Assembly (NCBI RefSeq): GCF_018860505.1
Contig: NZ_JAHKPU010000019.1
Location: 62,001 to 126,000, forward strand
From: Pacificibacter marinus
GTDB taxonomy: Bacteria; Pseudomonadota; Alphaproteobacteria; Rhodobacterales; Rhodobacteraceae
Direction of reading: 5' to 3'
DNA length: 64,000 bases
Within the stretch, counting starts at the first letter, position 1; each line of letters begins with the position of its first letter. The notes under the pieces are model-generated. The model worked only from the letters and a program-made list of their open reading frames with translations, made no database searches and was not told the DNA's origin. Position numbers and translations under genes: made by a program. Shown in pieces: positions 9,231 through 17,670 of the stretch.

Positions 9231-9252
9231 AAGTGGATAGATTTGGAGGAGC

Positions 9253-10218
9253 CTAAGTGCAGCCTCCGACAGGGTCACCATGTAGCACCCGCGGTCCACA
9301 GCGGGTCCAAGGTTCCGCGCCGATGGCATCAACAAAGACACAATACACAGAGGTCGTCGCCGTGATGAACAAACGTTGGCCATCCGTACCGCCAAAGCAC
9401 AGGTTGGACACGTTTTCGGGCAATAAAATCTTGCCCAAAAGTGTGCCGTCTGGCGCAAAGCAATGCACTTGGTCGCCAGCAGATGTCCATAGGTTTCCGG
9501 CGGTATCGAACCTAAACCCATCTGGGAAACCATGATCCAGCGTGCAAAACACGCCTGCATCCACAACTTTTTTGCCCGTCACATCAAACTGACGGATCAC
9601 AGCAGGAACAGACGGATCGTGGCTGAGCCCGCTTTCGGCAACATACAACCGTTTTTCATCAGGCGAAAACGCCAAACCATTCGGTTGGTTAAAGTCGGAT
9701 ATGACCGCCTCTAAATCCCCTGTCTCAGGATCAAGCCGGAACACATTGCGCGCGGATTGTTCTGGCTCTGCGCGGTATCCTTCAAAGCTGGACATAATGC
9801 CATAGGTCGGATCGGTGAACCAGACGGCCCCATCTGAGGAGACCACAACATCATTGGGGGAATTCAACCGACGCCCCTCATAGGCATTGGCCAGAACAGT
9901 CAATGAACCGTCGTATTCTGTGCGCACCACGTCGCGGGCACCATGACGACATCCTATCAGCCGCCCTTGATGATCACGGGTGTTGCCATTGTTGAAATGG
10001 CTCGGCGCACGATAGACAGACACGCCATCACGTTCAGACCAACGCATCAACCTTTGGCTTGGAATATCAGAGAAAACAAGACAGTCATGATCGCCAAACC
10101 AAAGAGGTCCTTCGGTCCAAGTGAACCCTGTCGCGACCTGTTCCAACTTTGATGTTCCGTGAACCAAAGAGCCGAACCGAGGGTCTATCATTTGTAAATG
10201 TGGTGAAATCATAGTCAT
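9253..10218 (-). CDS. SMP-30/gluconolactonase-family lactonase
   Basis: 321 residues of the SMP-30/gluconolactonase six-bladed propeller family, which hydrolyses sugar lactones in the cytoplasm or periplasm with a divalent metal. Visible features are TWTEGPLWFGD (metal Glu), HFNNGNTRDHQGRLIGC, LNSPNDVVVSSDG, VWFTDPTYGI and FNQPNGLAFSPDE. The ATG at 10218 has GGAGGGG five bases before it and overlaps the stop of the upstream permease by ATGA; an open frame extending further upstream is only a shadow of that permease. As last gene of the ABC importer operon it probably opens a lactone made from the imported sugar. Confidence 0.9.
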   Translation of the reverse strand: MTMISPHLQMIDPRFGSLVHGTSKLEQVATGFTWTEGPLWFGDHDCLVFSDIPSQRLMRWSERDGVSVYRAPSHFNNGNTRDHQGRLIGCRHGARDVVRTEYDGSLTVLANAYEGRRLNSPNDVVVSSDGAVWFTDPTYGIMSSFEGYRAEPEQSARNVFRLDPETGDLEAVISDFNQPNGLAFSPDEKRLYVAESGLSHDPSVPAVIRQFDVTGKKVVDAGVFCTLDHGFPDGFRFDTAGNLWTSAGDQVHCFAPDGTLLGKILLPENVSNLCFGGTDGQRLFITATTSVYCVFVDAIGAEPWTRCGPRVLHGDPVGGCT

Positions 10219-11162
10219 AAGCGTCCCCTCCGACTGCTTGCTGCAATCACAATGAAAATAATTATTGTTCCTGTCAGAACCATACGCAATCCGGCACCTG
10301 CGCCGTATGAGTTGAGCATGGAGACCACAAGGAACATGAACAATGACGCGCCCCATATGCCGGGCACATTGGAAAACCCGCCAGCAACCGACGTGCCGCC
10401 GATGACGACCACGGCGATGGACATCAGTAGGTATTCTGACCCCATATTCAGGGCCGCGCCGCCTGAAAAACTGGCCAAGAGATACCCAGCGACAGAGGCA
10501 AGAAGCGCCACGGCAATATAGGTCACAGCACGGACGGCTTGGACTGGAACGCCCGCCAATCGCGCGGCACGCATATTTTGCCCTGAGGCCAAAAGCCAAC
10601 GTCCCCAAAGGCTGCGCTCAAGTACAATCCAGATGATGATCGAGAGAACCAGCGCCACCCAAGCAACGTTCGGAACGCCGATCAACCGCCCTGTAGCGAA
10701 ATCCGCGAGCGCCTCTGGCGGTTTGATCCTAAGGCCACGGTTCGACCAAATCGCAACGGATTGATAGACCAATGACGCGGCCAATGTTGCAATAATCGGT
10801 GGTAAACGCAGCAAGAAGATCAAAAGCACATTCATGCCGCCTGTCAGAAGCCCCGCCAACAATGCCACCCCTAGCCCAAGCATCGCATTGCCTGGTTCAC
10901 TGTTCATAACCTTTAGTCCCAGCGTTGCTGCCAAGGTCATCGTCGCAGGAATGGACAGGTCAACATTTCCAGGCCCGAGGGTCATCACCAGCATTTGGCC
11001 CAACCCAACGATCGCGGCAAAACTGCCAAAGCTGAGCGCCGCATAGGCTAGGCCTGTTGCTCCGTCTGCTCCGGTCAATGCCAGCGTCATTGCGAAGACC
11101 ACAGCGGCAGCCAGCCAAGACCAAATCCAAGGACGGGTAAAAATTTGCATCGAACGTTTCAT
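10215..11162 (-). CDS. monosaccharide ABC importer permease (RbsC-like) 2
   Basis: 315 residues, all hydrophobic helices, of the RbsC/XylH/AraH permease family. Typical segments are GLGQMLVMTLGPGNVDLSIP (periplasm-proximal loop), GLLTGGMNVLLIFLLRLPPIIATLA and VVIGGTSVAGG (the family SGGxxSxxGG-like loop). The start at 11162 overlaps the stop of the preceding permease by ATGA. It forms, with the next permease, the membrane channel of one importer; two different permeases rather than one repeated subunit are common in this subfamily. The imported sugar is unknown. Confidence 0.9.
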   Translation of the reverse strand: MKRSMQIFTRPWIWSWLAAAVVFAMTLALTGADGATGLAYAALSFGSFAAIVGLGQMLVMTLGPGNVDLSIPATMTLAATLGLKVMNSEPGNAMLGLGVALLAGLLTGGMNVLLIFLLRLPPIIATLAASLVYQSVAIWSNRGLRIKPPEALADFATGRLIGVPNVAWVALVLSIIIWIVLERSLWGRWLLASGQNMRAARLAGVPVQAVRAVTYIAVALLASVAGYLLASFSGGAALNMGSEYLLMSIAVVVIGGTSVAGGFSNVPGIWGASLFMFLVVSMLNSYGAGAGLRMVLTGTIIIFIVIAASSRRGRL

Positions 11163-12082
11163 GTCCGCACCTCGCGTTTTGCAAACAACAGGCGCGCGGT
11201 CAAAACGAGAATCAAAATCGCCCCCTGTGCGCCAATTTGCCAATCAGGATTCAAACGCATGAAGTTCAGGAAGGACGAGGCCAAGGTCAATGTCAGAGCA
11301 CCGATTACGGCCCCAGTGGGAGAGACCTTGCCGCCAATGAATTCACCGCCGCCCAAAATCACGCCAGCGATGCTGAGTAACGTATAACGCAATGCGATGT
11401 TGGCATCCGCCGATGTGGTGAGGCCGACCAAGGCCATGCCTGCCAAGACTGCAAACAGTCCCGCCAAACCATAGGCCAATGCTTTGAGCCAAATCACCGA
11501 CCATCCCGCACGCTGCACCGCACGCGTGTTGCCACCAACCCCGCGCAAAACAGTTCCAATGCCTGAGCGCATGATCAACAGGTGGGTCACGATTGAGATC
11601 AAAATCGCCGCCACGACAGCCATCGGCATCAGTGGTGGTTTTGATGTCATCAATGCACGCAACCAACCTGGCGATGCGCCTCCAGGGGACGGCAGAATGA
11701 ACAAAGCCAAGCCTCCCCAAACGAATGACATGCCCAGAGTGACAACAATGGCTGGCAGTTCGAGACGATGAATTAGCGCGCCCATGGCAGCGTAACTTAG
11801 GATCAAGCCGATCAACATAAACGTCCCTAAAACAGGTGTGTCATGCAAAAACGTCGCAACGACACAGGCCACAAGGCTTACAAAAGCCCCCATGCCCAAA
11901 TCGATGTCATTCACCATGATAATCATCATCTGTGCGATGGTCGCCAGTGCGATCGGCACGGCGAGATTGAACAAAAGATTGACCCCGAAATAGCTCATCG
12001 TGCGCGGCTGCATCCAAAACGTTGCAGCCAGCAAAACAGCCAGTGAGATCACCGGCAGCAGTATTCTATATTTCGTCTGCAC
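11159..12082 (-). CDS. monosaccharide ABC importer permease (RbsC-like) 1
   Basis: 307 residues with about nine hydrophobic helices. The motif MMIIMVNDIDLGMGAFVSL is the RbsC-type GGIDLSVG signature in degenerate form, and ILGGGEFIGGKVSPTGAVIG is the C-terminal family loop. It pairs with the second permease, whose start overlaps its stop. It starts five bases after the end of the ATPase gene, so translation of the two is probably coupled. Confidence 0.9.
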   Translation of the reverse strand: MQTKYRILLPVISLAVLLAATFWMQPRTMSYFGVNLLFNLAVPIALATIAQMMIIMVNDIDLGMGAFVSLVACVVATFLHDTPVLGTFMLIGLILSYAAMGALIHRLELPAIVVTLGMSFVWGGLALFILPSPGGASPGWLRALMTSKPPLMPMAVVAAILISIVTHLLIMRSGIGTVLRGVGGNTRAVQRAGWSVIWLKALAYGLAGLFAVLAGMALVGLTTSADANIALRYTLLSIAGVILGGGEFIGGKVSPTGAVIGALTLTLASSFLNFMRLNPDWQIGAQGAILILVLTARLLFAKREVRT

Positions 12083-12087
12083 GTTGG

Positions 12088-13530
12088 TTATGCCTCCTGC
12101 ATTTCAAATGATGCGGCAAGAATTTGATCTTCGGTGATGTCGTCACCGGTCAATTCGGCTGAAATTTCGTGGTTGCGATAGACAAACACACGGTCGCATT
12201 CACAGACTTCTGCTGTCTCGGTGGAATACCAAAGGAAAGTACGACCGCGCGCGGCCTCTTCGCGGATCATGCGGTAGACATCACGTTTGGTGCCCACATC
12301 AACGCCCCGCATCGGATCATCCATGATCACCACAGGGGCGTCTGAGGCCAGTGCGCGGGCAAACAAAACCTTTTGTTGGTTGCCCCCAGACAGCGATAAG
12401 ATCGGGTTGTCTATATTTTCGGTCCGTATCCCGACACGCTCTTTCCACGTCTTGCCAAATTCGACTTCAGCTTTGTGATCGAGCAGCCATTTGCCCTGCC
12501 CTAGCACCGTGATCGATGCGTTGCGTAAGATTGACCACAAGGGTAATACGCCATCACGTCCACGGTCACCGGCGACAAAGACCATTTGGGATTTAGAGCC
12601 CAAGCTGCGCCATGAGGATGTGGACTCAAAATACAAACGGGCAAGCGCTTCGGCTTGTCCGTGGCCCGCAAGCCCTGACAGGCCAACAATTTCGCCGCGA
12701 TGTGCGCTCAGGCCTTGTGGCGTGCGGAGTATTTCTTCGGTCAGAACGCGTTTTTCCGATTGGGTTTCGGGATCGCTGTTCGCGGCCACATGCCCCATAG
12801 CGTCAACCAAACCCTGTCGAGTAAAGTCTGTCGTCGGCCTATCGGCCACAACTTTACCGTCGCTCATGACCACAATGCGCGAGGCTGTGGCGAAAATTTC
12901 GCCCATCATATGTGTGATGAAAATCACCGCACCGCCTGCTGCGCAAAATGTGCGAATATGATCAAGAAGTTGTTCCGCGATCCCTGCGTCAAGTGACGAT
13001 GTGGGTTCATCAAGAATAACCAACCGTGCGGTCGAACCACGCGGGGAAAAACCGATAGCGATTTCAACCATTTGTCGTTGTGCGATGCTCAGTTGATCGA
13101 CTTCAATGCCTGCATCAATCCCGTGACCAGGGAACACTTGATCCAATGCTGCGCTGATTTCTTCGCGTGCGCGTCGTCTCCACCCTGATCCCTTTAGATC
13201 GGAATGCGAGATACGCAAGTTCTCTGCGACGGTCAGATTGGGGCAGAGCGATAATTCTTGAAAGACCGATCGAACGCCTGCTGACATCGGGTTCAACGTG
13301 TCTTTTCCTAAGGCGTCTGTATAGGTGATCTGTCCCGCAGAAGGCGCCAAGCCCCCGTTGATCAAATTCACGAGTGTCGATTTACCCGCACCATTATGAC
13401 CAACGAGACCCAGACATTCGCCCGGTGAGATAGAGAGGCTGACCCCGTCAAGAGCCCTGACCGGGCCGAAATGTTTTTCGGCGTCGGTCAGGGTGACGAT
13501 GGGGGCGTTGCCAGAGGCGACGTTTTCCAT
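12088..13530 (-). CDS. monosaccharide ABC importer double ATPase (RbsA/MglA-like)
   Basis: 480 residues with two ABC domains in tandem. The first has Walker [10 protein letters not shown], signature [12 protein letters not shown] and Walker [14 protein letters not shown]. The second has no canonical Walker A, as is normal for the RbsA family, but keeps [15 protein letters not shown] and [15 protein letters not shown]. Family members have about 500 residues, so this is slightly short, mainly in the linker. It powers the importer made with the binding protein upstream and the two permeases downstream. Confidence 0.93.
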   Translation of the reverse strand: MENVASGNAPIVTLTDAEKHFGPVRALDGVSLSISPGECLGLVGHNGAGKSTLVNLINGGLAPSAGQITYTDALGKDTLNPMSAGVRSVFQELSLCPNLTVAENLRISHSDLKGSGWRRRAREEISAALDQVFPGHGIDAGIEVDQLSIAQRQMVEIAIGFSPRGSTARLVILDEPTSSLDAGIAEQLLDHIRTFCAAGGAVIFITHMMGEIFATASRIVVMSDGKVVADRPTTDFTRQGLVDAMGHVAANSDPETQSEKRVLTEEILRTPQGLSAHRGEIVGLSGLAGHGQAEALARLYFESTSSWRSLGSKSQMVFVAGDRGRDGVLPLWSILRNASITVLGQGKWLLDHKAEVEFGKTWKERVGIRTENIDNPILSLSGGNQQKVLFARALASDAPVVIMDDPMRGVDVGTKRDVYRMIREEAARGRTFLWYSTETAEVCECDRVFVYRNHEISAELTGDDITEDQILAASFEMQEA

Positions 13531-13535
13531 GAAGT

Positions 13536-14546
13536 TTACTTCGCTCCAGCGATGACAGCTTTTGCATCTTCCAGAGTGTAAGCCACGTTTGCGACAGAAC
13601 CGACTGGCGTTGATGCAAGCTGCTCATCCAGCGTATCTTGCGTGATTTTCAGGAATGGCACGGTCAAGTCTTTTGGAACTTCTTCACCGTCAAGGATTTG
13701 CTGGGCCACCCAGAATGCCAATGAGGCAACGCCCGGCGCGATAGAAAGCGAAAGCGTTTCATACCCATTGGCATCGCGCTGTTCAGCCCACCAAGCCATC
13801 TCGTCTTGACGGTTGCCAAGAACAATCAAAGGCGTCTCGCGTCCAGCTGCGGCAAAAGCCTGAGCTGCACCGTAACCATCACCACCTTGCGTGACGACAC
13901 CAACAACTTCGGGCAGAGACGGTAAAATGCCTGAAACTGCTTTTTGTGCGACGTCTTGTGCCCAATTGCCATGGACAGCCCCAGCAACTTCAAACTGTGG
14001 GAATTGCTCTACGCCGTTGTGAATCCCTTGGCTGATCGCATCATCTGTAGACACACCGGCAAGTCCGCGAATTTCCAAAAGCTTACCGCCTTCAGGGAGG
14101 CGCTCACTCAAGTATTCGACTTCTTGGCGTCCCATTTCAACGAAATCAACGGCAATGCGGTAGGCGCAAGGCTCTGTCACAATGCTATCAAAGCTCACAA
14201 CCAAAACGCCTGCGTCACAGGCTTCCTTAACCGCACCGTTCAGGGCTGTTGGGGAAGCGGCATTTAGCAAAATAGCATCATACCCTTGCAAAATCATATT
14301 CTGGATTTGCGCGGCTTGTTCAGTGGTTTGGCTTTCGGATGTTGTATAGGCGTCTGCTGCGGCAACCACACCATCAGCCACGGCTTTGTCGGCCGTTTCT
14401 TCGAATGTTTTCAACATCGCTTGACGCCAAGAGTTCCCAGCGTAGTTGTTGCTCAACGCGATGCGTTTGCCTGAGGTATCAGCCATAGCTGCGCCCGCGG
14501 ATAGTGCCAAAGTTGCTGTTGTCAGCAACATTACTGCAGTCTTCAT
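13536..14546 (-). CDS. monosaccharide ABC importer periplasmic binding protein
   Basis: 336 residues with a Sec signal peptide ([18 protein letters not shown], cleavage after AMA) and a type I periplasmic binding protein fold of the RbsB family: [21 protein letters not shown] at the start, [19 protein letters not shown], and [20 protein letters not shown] near the C-terminal lobe. A perfect AGGAGG sits before the ATG. It is the first gene of the minus-strand operon binding protein - ATPase - permease - permease - lactonase. The ligand cannot be read from sequence; a pentose or sugar acid would fit the lactonase. Confidence 0.92.
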   Translation of the reverse strand: MKTAVMLLTTATLALSAGAAMADTSGKRIALSNNYAGNSWRQAMLKTFEETADKAVADGVVAAADAYTTSESQTTEQAAQIQNMILQGYDAILLNAASPTALNGAVKEACDAGVLVVSFDSIVTEPCAYRIAVDFVEMGRQEVEYLSERLPEGGKLLEIRGLAGVSTDDAISQGIHNGVEQFPQFEVAGAVHGNWAQDVAQKAVSGILPSLPEVVGVVTQGGDGYGAAQAFAAAGRETPLIVLGNRQDEMAWWAEQRDANGYETLSLSIAPGVASLAFWVAQQILDGEEVPKDLTVPFLKITQDTLDEQLASTPVGSVANVAYTLEDAKAVIAGAK

Positions 14547-14651
14547 GTTTCCTCCTTTGGGCGCCTAATTGGCCACCCCTCCCTATCGTGCGCCATTATT
14601 TTGGGCACTGTGTTAACAGTATGTCAGATTGCGAGCCTGTATAGTGAGCCT

Positions 14652-14678
14652 CCCGCATATTTTTTGCGGGAACCCGCA
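14652..14678. promoter_or_regulatory. three alternating CCCGCA/TGCGGG boxes between the ABC operon and the kinase gene
   Basis: The hexamer occurs as CCCGCA 14652-14657, TGCGGG 14665-14670 and CCCGCA 14673-14678. The last two form TTGCGGG-AA-CCCGCAA. The cluster is about 105 bases from the binding protein start and 75 from the kinase start, a good place for a shared response-regulator site. Confidence 0.5.
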
Positions 14679-14753
14679 ATCGCGCGGTGGGCTCCCCCAT
14701 TCACAAGGATGAAGATTAGCGTTACGGTCAATTGAAATCGTCTGGGAGACCCC

Positions 14754-15980
14754 ATGAGCAGCCGTCAGACCCAGCCAGAAAATCAAACCCGAGGTGTATA
14801 CCTGCGGATTTGTGGGCATCTTGCAGAAGAAACCGAAATTCGTTCGGCCCTAGGGGCTGTTGCGGGTGAAATAGCGGAACTTATTCCCTTTACCCATGCA
14901 GATATTTGTTTGCTTGAGAACAACCACTGGACGACCAGCTACGAGGTCGGGATTAAGACTCGCTGGTCGCGAAGGCGCACCCAGATTATATTCTCCCCTG
15001 TGCGAGAAATCTTAAACAATCAAACAGATGTGATGCTCACCACGAATGCGATGGAAGACCCGCGCTATATTTTCACGGGGGCGTCTTGTGAACCGATATT
15101 CGAACACCAATTGCGTTCACGCGTGAGTGTCAAGATGAAGGCGATGGGAAAACTGATCGGCGCAATTAACATCTCTCACAACAAAGAAGGCCTTTACGAT
15201 GCCGACAGCATCCAGATTGTCAGCCAACTGGCTGATGTTCTGGCGCCGTATTTTAATGCTTTGCACAATGCAGATCAGATGCGCCAAGCCACCTATCAAG
15301 GCGCTGAGGCGCGCGCCCGCGAAGAGGGTTTGCGCCAAGGTGCGCTGGGTCTCACCCAAACATTGGAACAAGAACGTCAACGCATTGGCATGGACCTGCA
15401 TGATCAAACGCTTGCCGATTTAACGCGGATTTTGCGCGATCTTTCAGGGGATGGTCCTGTGCCGTCAGTCCCCATGTTAACCGCGCGGGTCAGTGATTGC
15501 ATTTGCGACCTGCGACGCATCATCGATATGGCTGTTCCAACCCTGTTAGAATTGTTCGGTTTTGCGCATGCTGTGCGGGTTCATCTTGAACGTGCGTCGA
15601 ACACGGACTTAATACAGATCGAGGTCATCGATCACACAGACAATATGCCTGACAGATTGAACACTATGACCCGCACGGCCCTTTACCGTATCGTCCAAGA
15701 GGCCATCAACAATGCAGCCCGCCACGCCGAACCCAGCCGCATATCTGTCGTCATTGAAATAGATTCCAACAATCACCTATTGCTGAAAATCCACGACAAC
15801 GGCTGTGGCTTTAGCATGGATCACGACAACGTTCCGTCTGGATTGGCCCATATGCGCACCCGCGCACGGCTGATTGCGGCACAATTCGAGATTATTGAAG
15901 ACGCGGGCACCTGTGTCGTGGTCACATTACCCCTGTCCGTAAACGACACCTTGGCCGAACCTTTGGAGTATCAACGATGA
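14754..15980 (+). CDS. soluble GAF-domain histidine kinase (NarL-type, HisKA_3)
   Basis: 408 residues and no membrane helix, so a cytoplasmic sensor. Residues about 25-170 look like a GAF domain. The dimerisation box EQERQRIGMDLHDQTLADL puts the phosphorylated His at 216 (HisKA_3 type). The ATPase domain shows RIVQEAINNAARHAEPSRI, DNGCGF and GLAHMRTRARLIAA. The partner response regulator overlaps the stop by four bases. It is divergent from the sugar ABC operon, so it probably senses the sugar or its metabolic state and switches that operon on. The GAF ligand is unknown. Confidence 0.9.
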   Translation: MSSRQTQPENQTRGVYLRICGHLAEETEIRSALGAVAGEIAELIPFTHADICLLENNHWTTSYEVGIKTRWSRRRTQIIFSPVREILNNQTDVMLTTNAMEDPRYIFTGASCEPIFEHQLRSRVSVKMKAMGKLIGAINISHNKEGLYDADSIQIVSQLADVLAPYFNALHNADQMRQATYQGAEARAREEGLRQGALGLTQTLEQERQRIGMDLHDQTLADLTRILRDLSGDGPVPSVPMLTARVSDCICDLRRIIDMAVPTLLELFGFAHAVRVHLERASNTDLIQIEVIDHTDNMPDRLNTMTRTALYRIVQEAINNAARHAEPSRISVVIEIDSNNHLLLKIHDNGCGFSMDHDNVPSGLAHMRTRARLIAAQFEIIEDAGTCVVVTLPLSVNDTLAEPLEYQR

Positions 15981-16681
15981 AAATTCTCGTTGTCGAAGAC
16001 GATCAGTTTCACGCCCGCTATGTTTTGGATGCGATATCCGAAGAGCTGCCCGAAGTGACCGAAATCGCCCATGCCATCAACCGTGACGAGGCCGAAGACG
16101 AAGCGCGCGCGGGTGAATTTGAAGCCATCGTGATGGATTTGCAAATGGAGCACGGAAACGGGATCGACGCCGCCCGTGCGATCTGGGCACATAACCCGCA
16201 GACCAGAATATTATTTTGGTCGAATTACGCGGATGAAGCCTATTTGCGCGGTATCTCGCAGATCGTCCCTGAGGCAAGCGCTTACGGTTACGTGCTGAAA
16301 ACGGCCACACGCGACAGATTAAAACTTGCGCTGCGCGCGGTGCTTTTCGAAGGCCAAATCATGATCAGTCGCGAACTGTATCAATATCAACGCCAAGGCC
16401 AGCCAAGCAGTGCGTTAGACAAAAGCGAATATGCCGTTTTGCTGGACCTAGCTTTAGGGCTGCAAGACAAAATGATCGCAGAACGTCAAAACCTGTCGCT
16501 GCGCACGGTCCAAAACCGCCTGCAATCCCTTTATGACAAATTGGGTATCGACGAGGAAGATGGCCCAGCTTTGAACAAACGCGTGCGCGCATTGAACTGC
16601 GCGATCCGCAAAAAGGCGTTGAACTTGCAAACCCTCGAAAGCGCTGAGGCAGAATACCAACGCTGGTGTGAATCCCAATAG
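15977..16681 (+). CDS. response regulator with atypical HTH output
   Basis: 234 residues. The receiver domain has acidic residues EDD at 7-9, the phospho-acceptor Asp54 in IVMDLQMEHGNG, and Lys in YVLKTATRD. The output domain (residues about 145-215) has DKSEYAVLLDLALGLQDKMIAERQNLS and LRTVQNRLQSLYDKLGI, a LuxR/NarL-like helix-turn-helix without the standard LTxRExEVL start. The gene overlaps the kinase by ATGA, so the two are cotranslated. Its probable target is the divergent sugar ABC operon, through the boxes at 14652-14678. Confidence 0.88.
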   Translation: MKILVVEDDQFHARYVLDAISEELPEVTEIAHAINRDEAEDEARAGEFEAIVMDLQMEHGNGIDAARAIWAHNPQTRILFWSNYADEAYLRGISQIVPEASAYGYVLKTATRDRLKLALRAVLFEGQIMISRELYQYQRQGQPSSALDKSEYAVLLDLALGLQDKMIAERQNLSLRTVQNRLQSLYDKLGIDEEDGPALNKRVRALNCAIRKKALNLQTLESAEAEYQRWCESQ

Positions 16682-16783
16682 CCCCCAATACCCCGTCCCC
16701 GTGATTGCACGACAAAACGCAGCAGACGCGCAACTGGTCTTGTTGTGATGGCTGGCTGTGTTTTGACTGCGTTGCCTTATCAG

Positions 16784-17368
16784 TCACGCCTCAAGAAGCT
16801 GCATATTCATGGCTTTAGCGACGGCTTCGGGTGTTGTTCGTGCCGCCAGTTTTCGGCGTAGATTGCGGCTGTGCATATCGACTGTGGGCAAGGAAATGTT
16901 CAATTCATGTGCGATTCTATCCCGTCGCAAGCCTGCGGCAAACAAATTTAGAACAGCACGTTCCCGAACCGAAAGTTCTGGGGGCGACGTATCAAGTGTT
17001 TCGACAGTCGCGCACATCCAGAACAAAACGATACGCGCCAAGCCGGGGAGAAACGGCAGCACATTGATTTGAAGAACCGAAGGCTTAGCCTCGTCGTAAG
17101 GTATAAATACTGTAGAAACGGGGGCCAAACTGTCACAAGCAGCACGCAAAGCACCGGTAAAAGAGTGAAGCGGATTGGCGTGGAAAAACTCTGCGCTGTC
17201 AGACGTGACATATTGCGGGTTCATGTTCAAAAATTGTGTTGCCGCACCATTACGTGAAATGATCTGCCCCTTACGATCGAGATCAAAATAAGCGAGTTCA
17301 TCCACGCCCGTCGTGGCGCGCTCGCGTGTGGGCAGAAAAGAGAATTCATTGTTGGTCTGTTGCGTCAT
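16784..17368 (-). CDS. LuxR-family regulator with PAS-like N-terminus
   Basis: 194 residues. The C-terminal 60 residues are a standard LuxR helix-turn-helix: LSVRERAVLNLFAAGLRRDR, IAHELNISLPTVDMHSRNLRRKL. The N-terminal 120 residues resemble a PAS domain (ELAYFDLDRKGQIISRNGAA). No receiver domain and no homoserine-lactone domain is seen. The ATG at 17368 reads MTQQTN. It is divergent from the HTH-hydrolase gene, and a perfect GC palindrome at 17441-17458 lies between them. It converges with the response regulator gene on the other side. Confidence 0.82.
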   Translation of the reverse strand: MTQQTNNEFSFLPTRERATTGVDELAYFDLDRKGQIISRNGAATQFLNMNPQYVTSDSAEFFHANPLHSFTGALRAACDSLAPVSTVFIPYDEAKPSVLQINVLPFLPGLARIVLFWMCATVETLDTSPPELSVRERAVLNLFAAGLRRDRIAHELNISLPTVDMHSRNLRRKLAARTTPEAVAKAMNMQLLEA

Positions 17369-17670
17369 TGCTTTGCCAATACATCCGCTGAATTTTATGC
17401 GTCGATGTGAAAGCTATATGAGACATCAATCCGACCATTCGCCCCCCTAAAGGGGGGCCTGAAAAGATTGCGCAGGATTGCCCTAGCGTTTTGCCGCGCA
17501 GTCTGTCGGGTTTGTTTTGGCTTGTTTTTTGGAAAACTCTGCGCGAAGCTGAGTTAAATCCTTTTGCGAAACGCTTGCCCCACAGTGTCAAATTTCAAAA
17601 CTTTGTACCAAGTTTCATTCGTATTCAGGCCAAGCTGACAGACGATTAAAATGACGGGAATAAGAGTTCG
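17369..17670. promoter_or_regulatory. divergent intergenic region with GCCCCCC-TAAA-GGGGGGC palindrome
   Basis: The 302 bases between two divergent LuxR-type genes contain a perfect inverted repeat at 17441-17458 (arms of seven, loop TAAA). It is 73 bases before the left gene and about 210 before the right one, not followed by a T-run, so an operator for one of the two regulators is more likely than a terminator. Nothing else was recognised in this stretch. Confidence 0.5.

Noticed and set aside
9087-9252. Possible transposase remnant on the minus strand after the TauE/SafE gene
   Set aside because: The translation does not match any transposase end I know; the stretch is better explained by the hairpin.
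10219-10608. N-terminal extension of the lactonase gene
   Set aside because: It is a shadow of the permease gene on the same strand and reads as Arg/Cys-rich nonsense; the ATG at 10218 has a good ribosome site.
12088-13530. Missing Walker A in the second ATPase domain taken as damage
   Set aside because: Degenerate second sites are normal in RbsA-type double ATPases.
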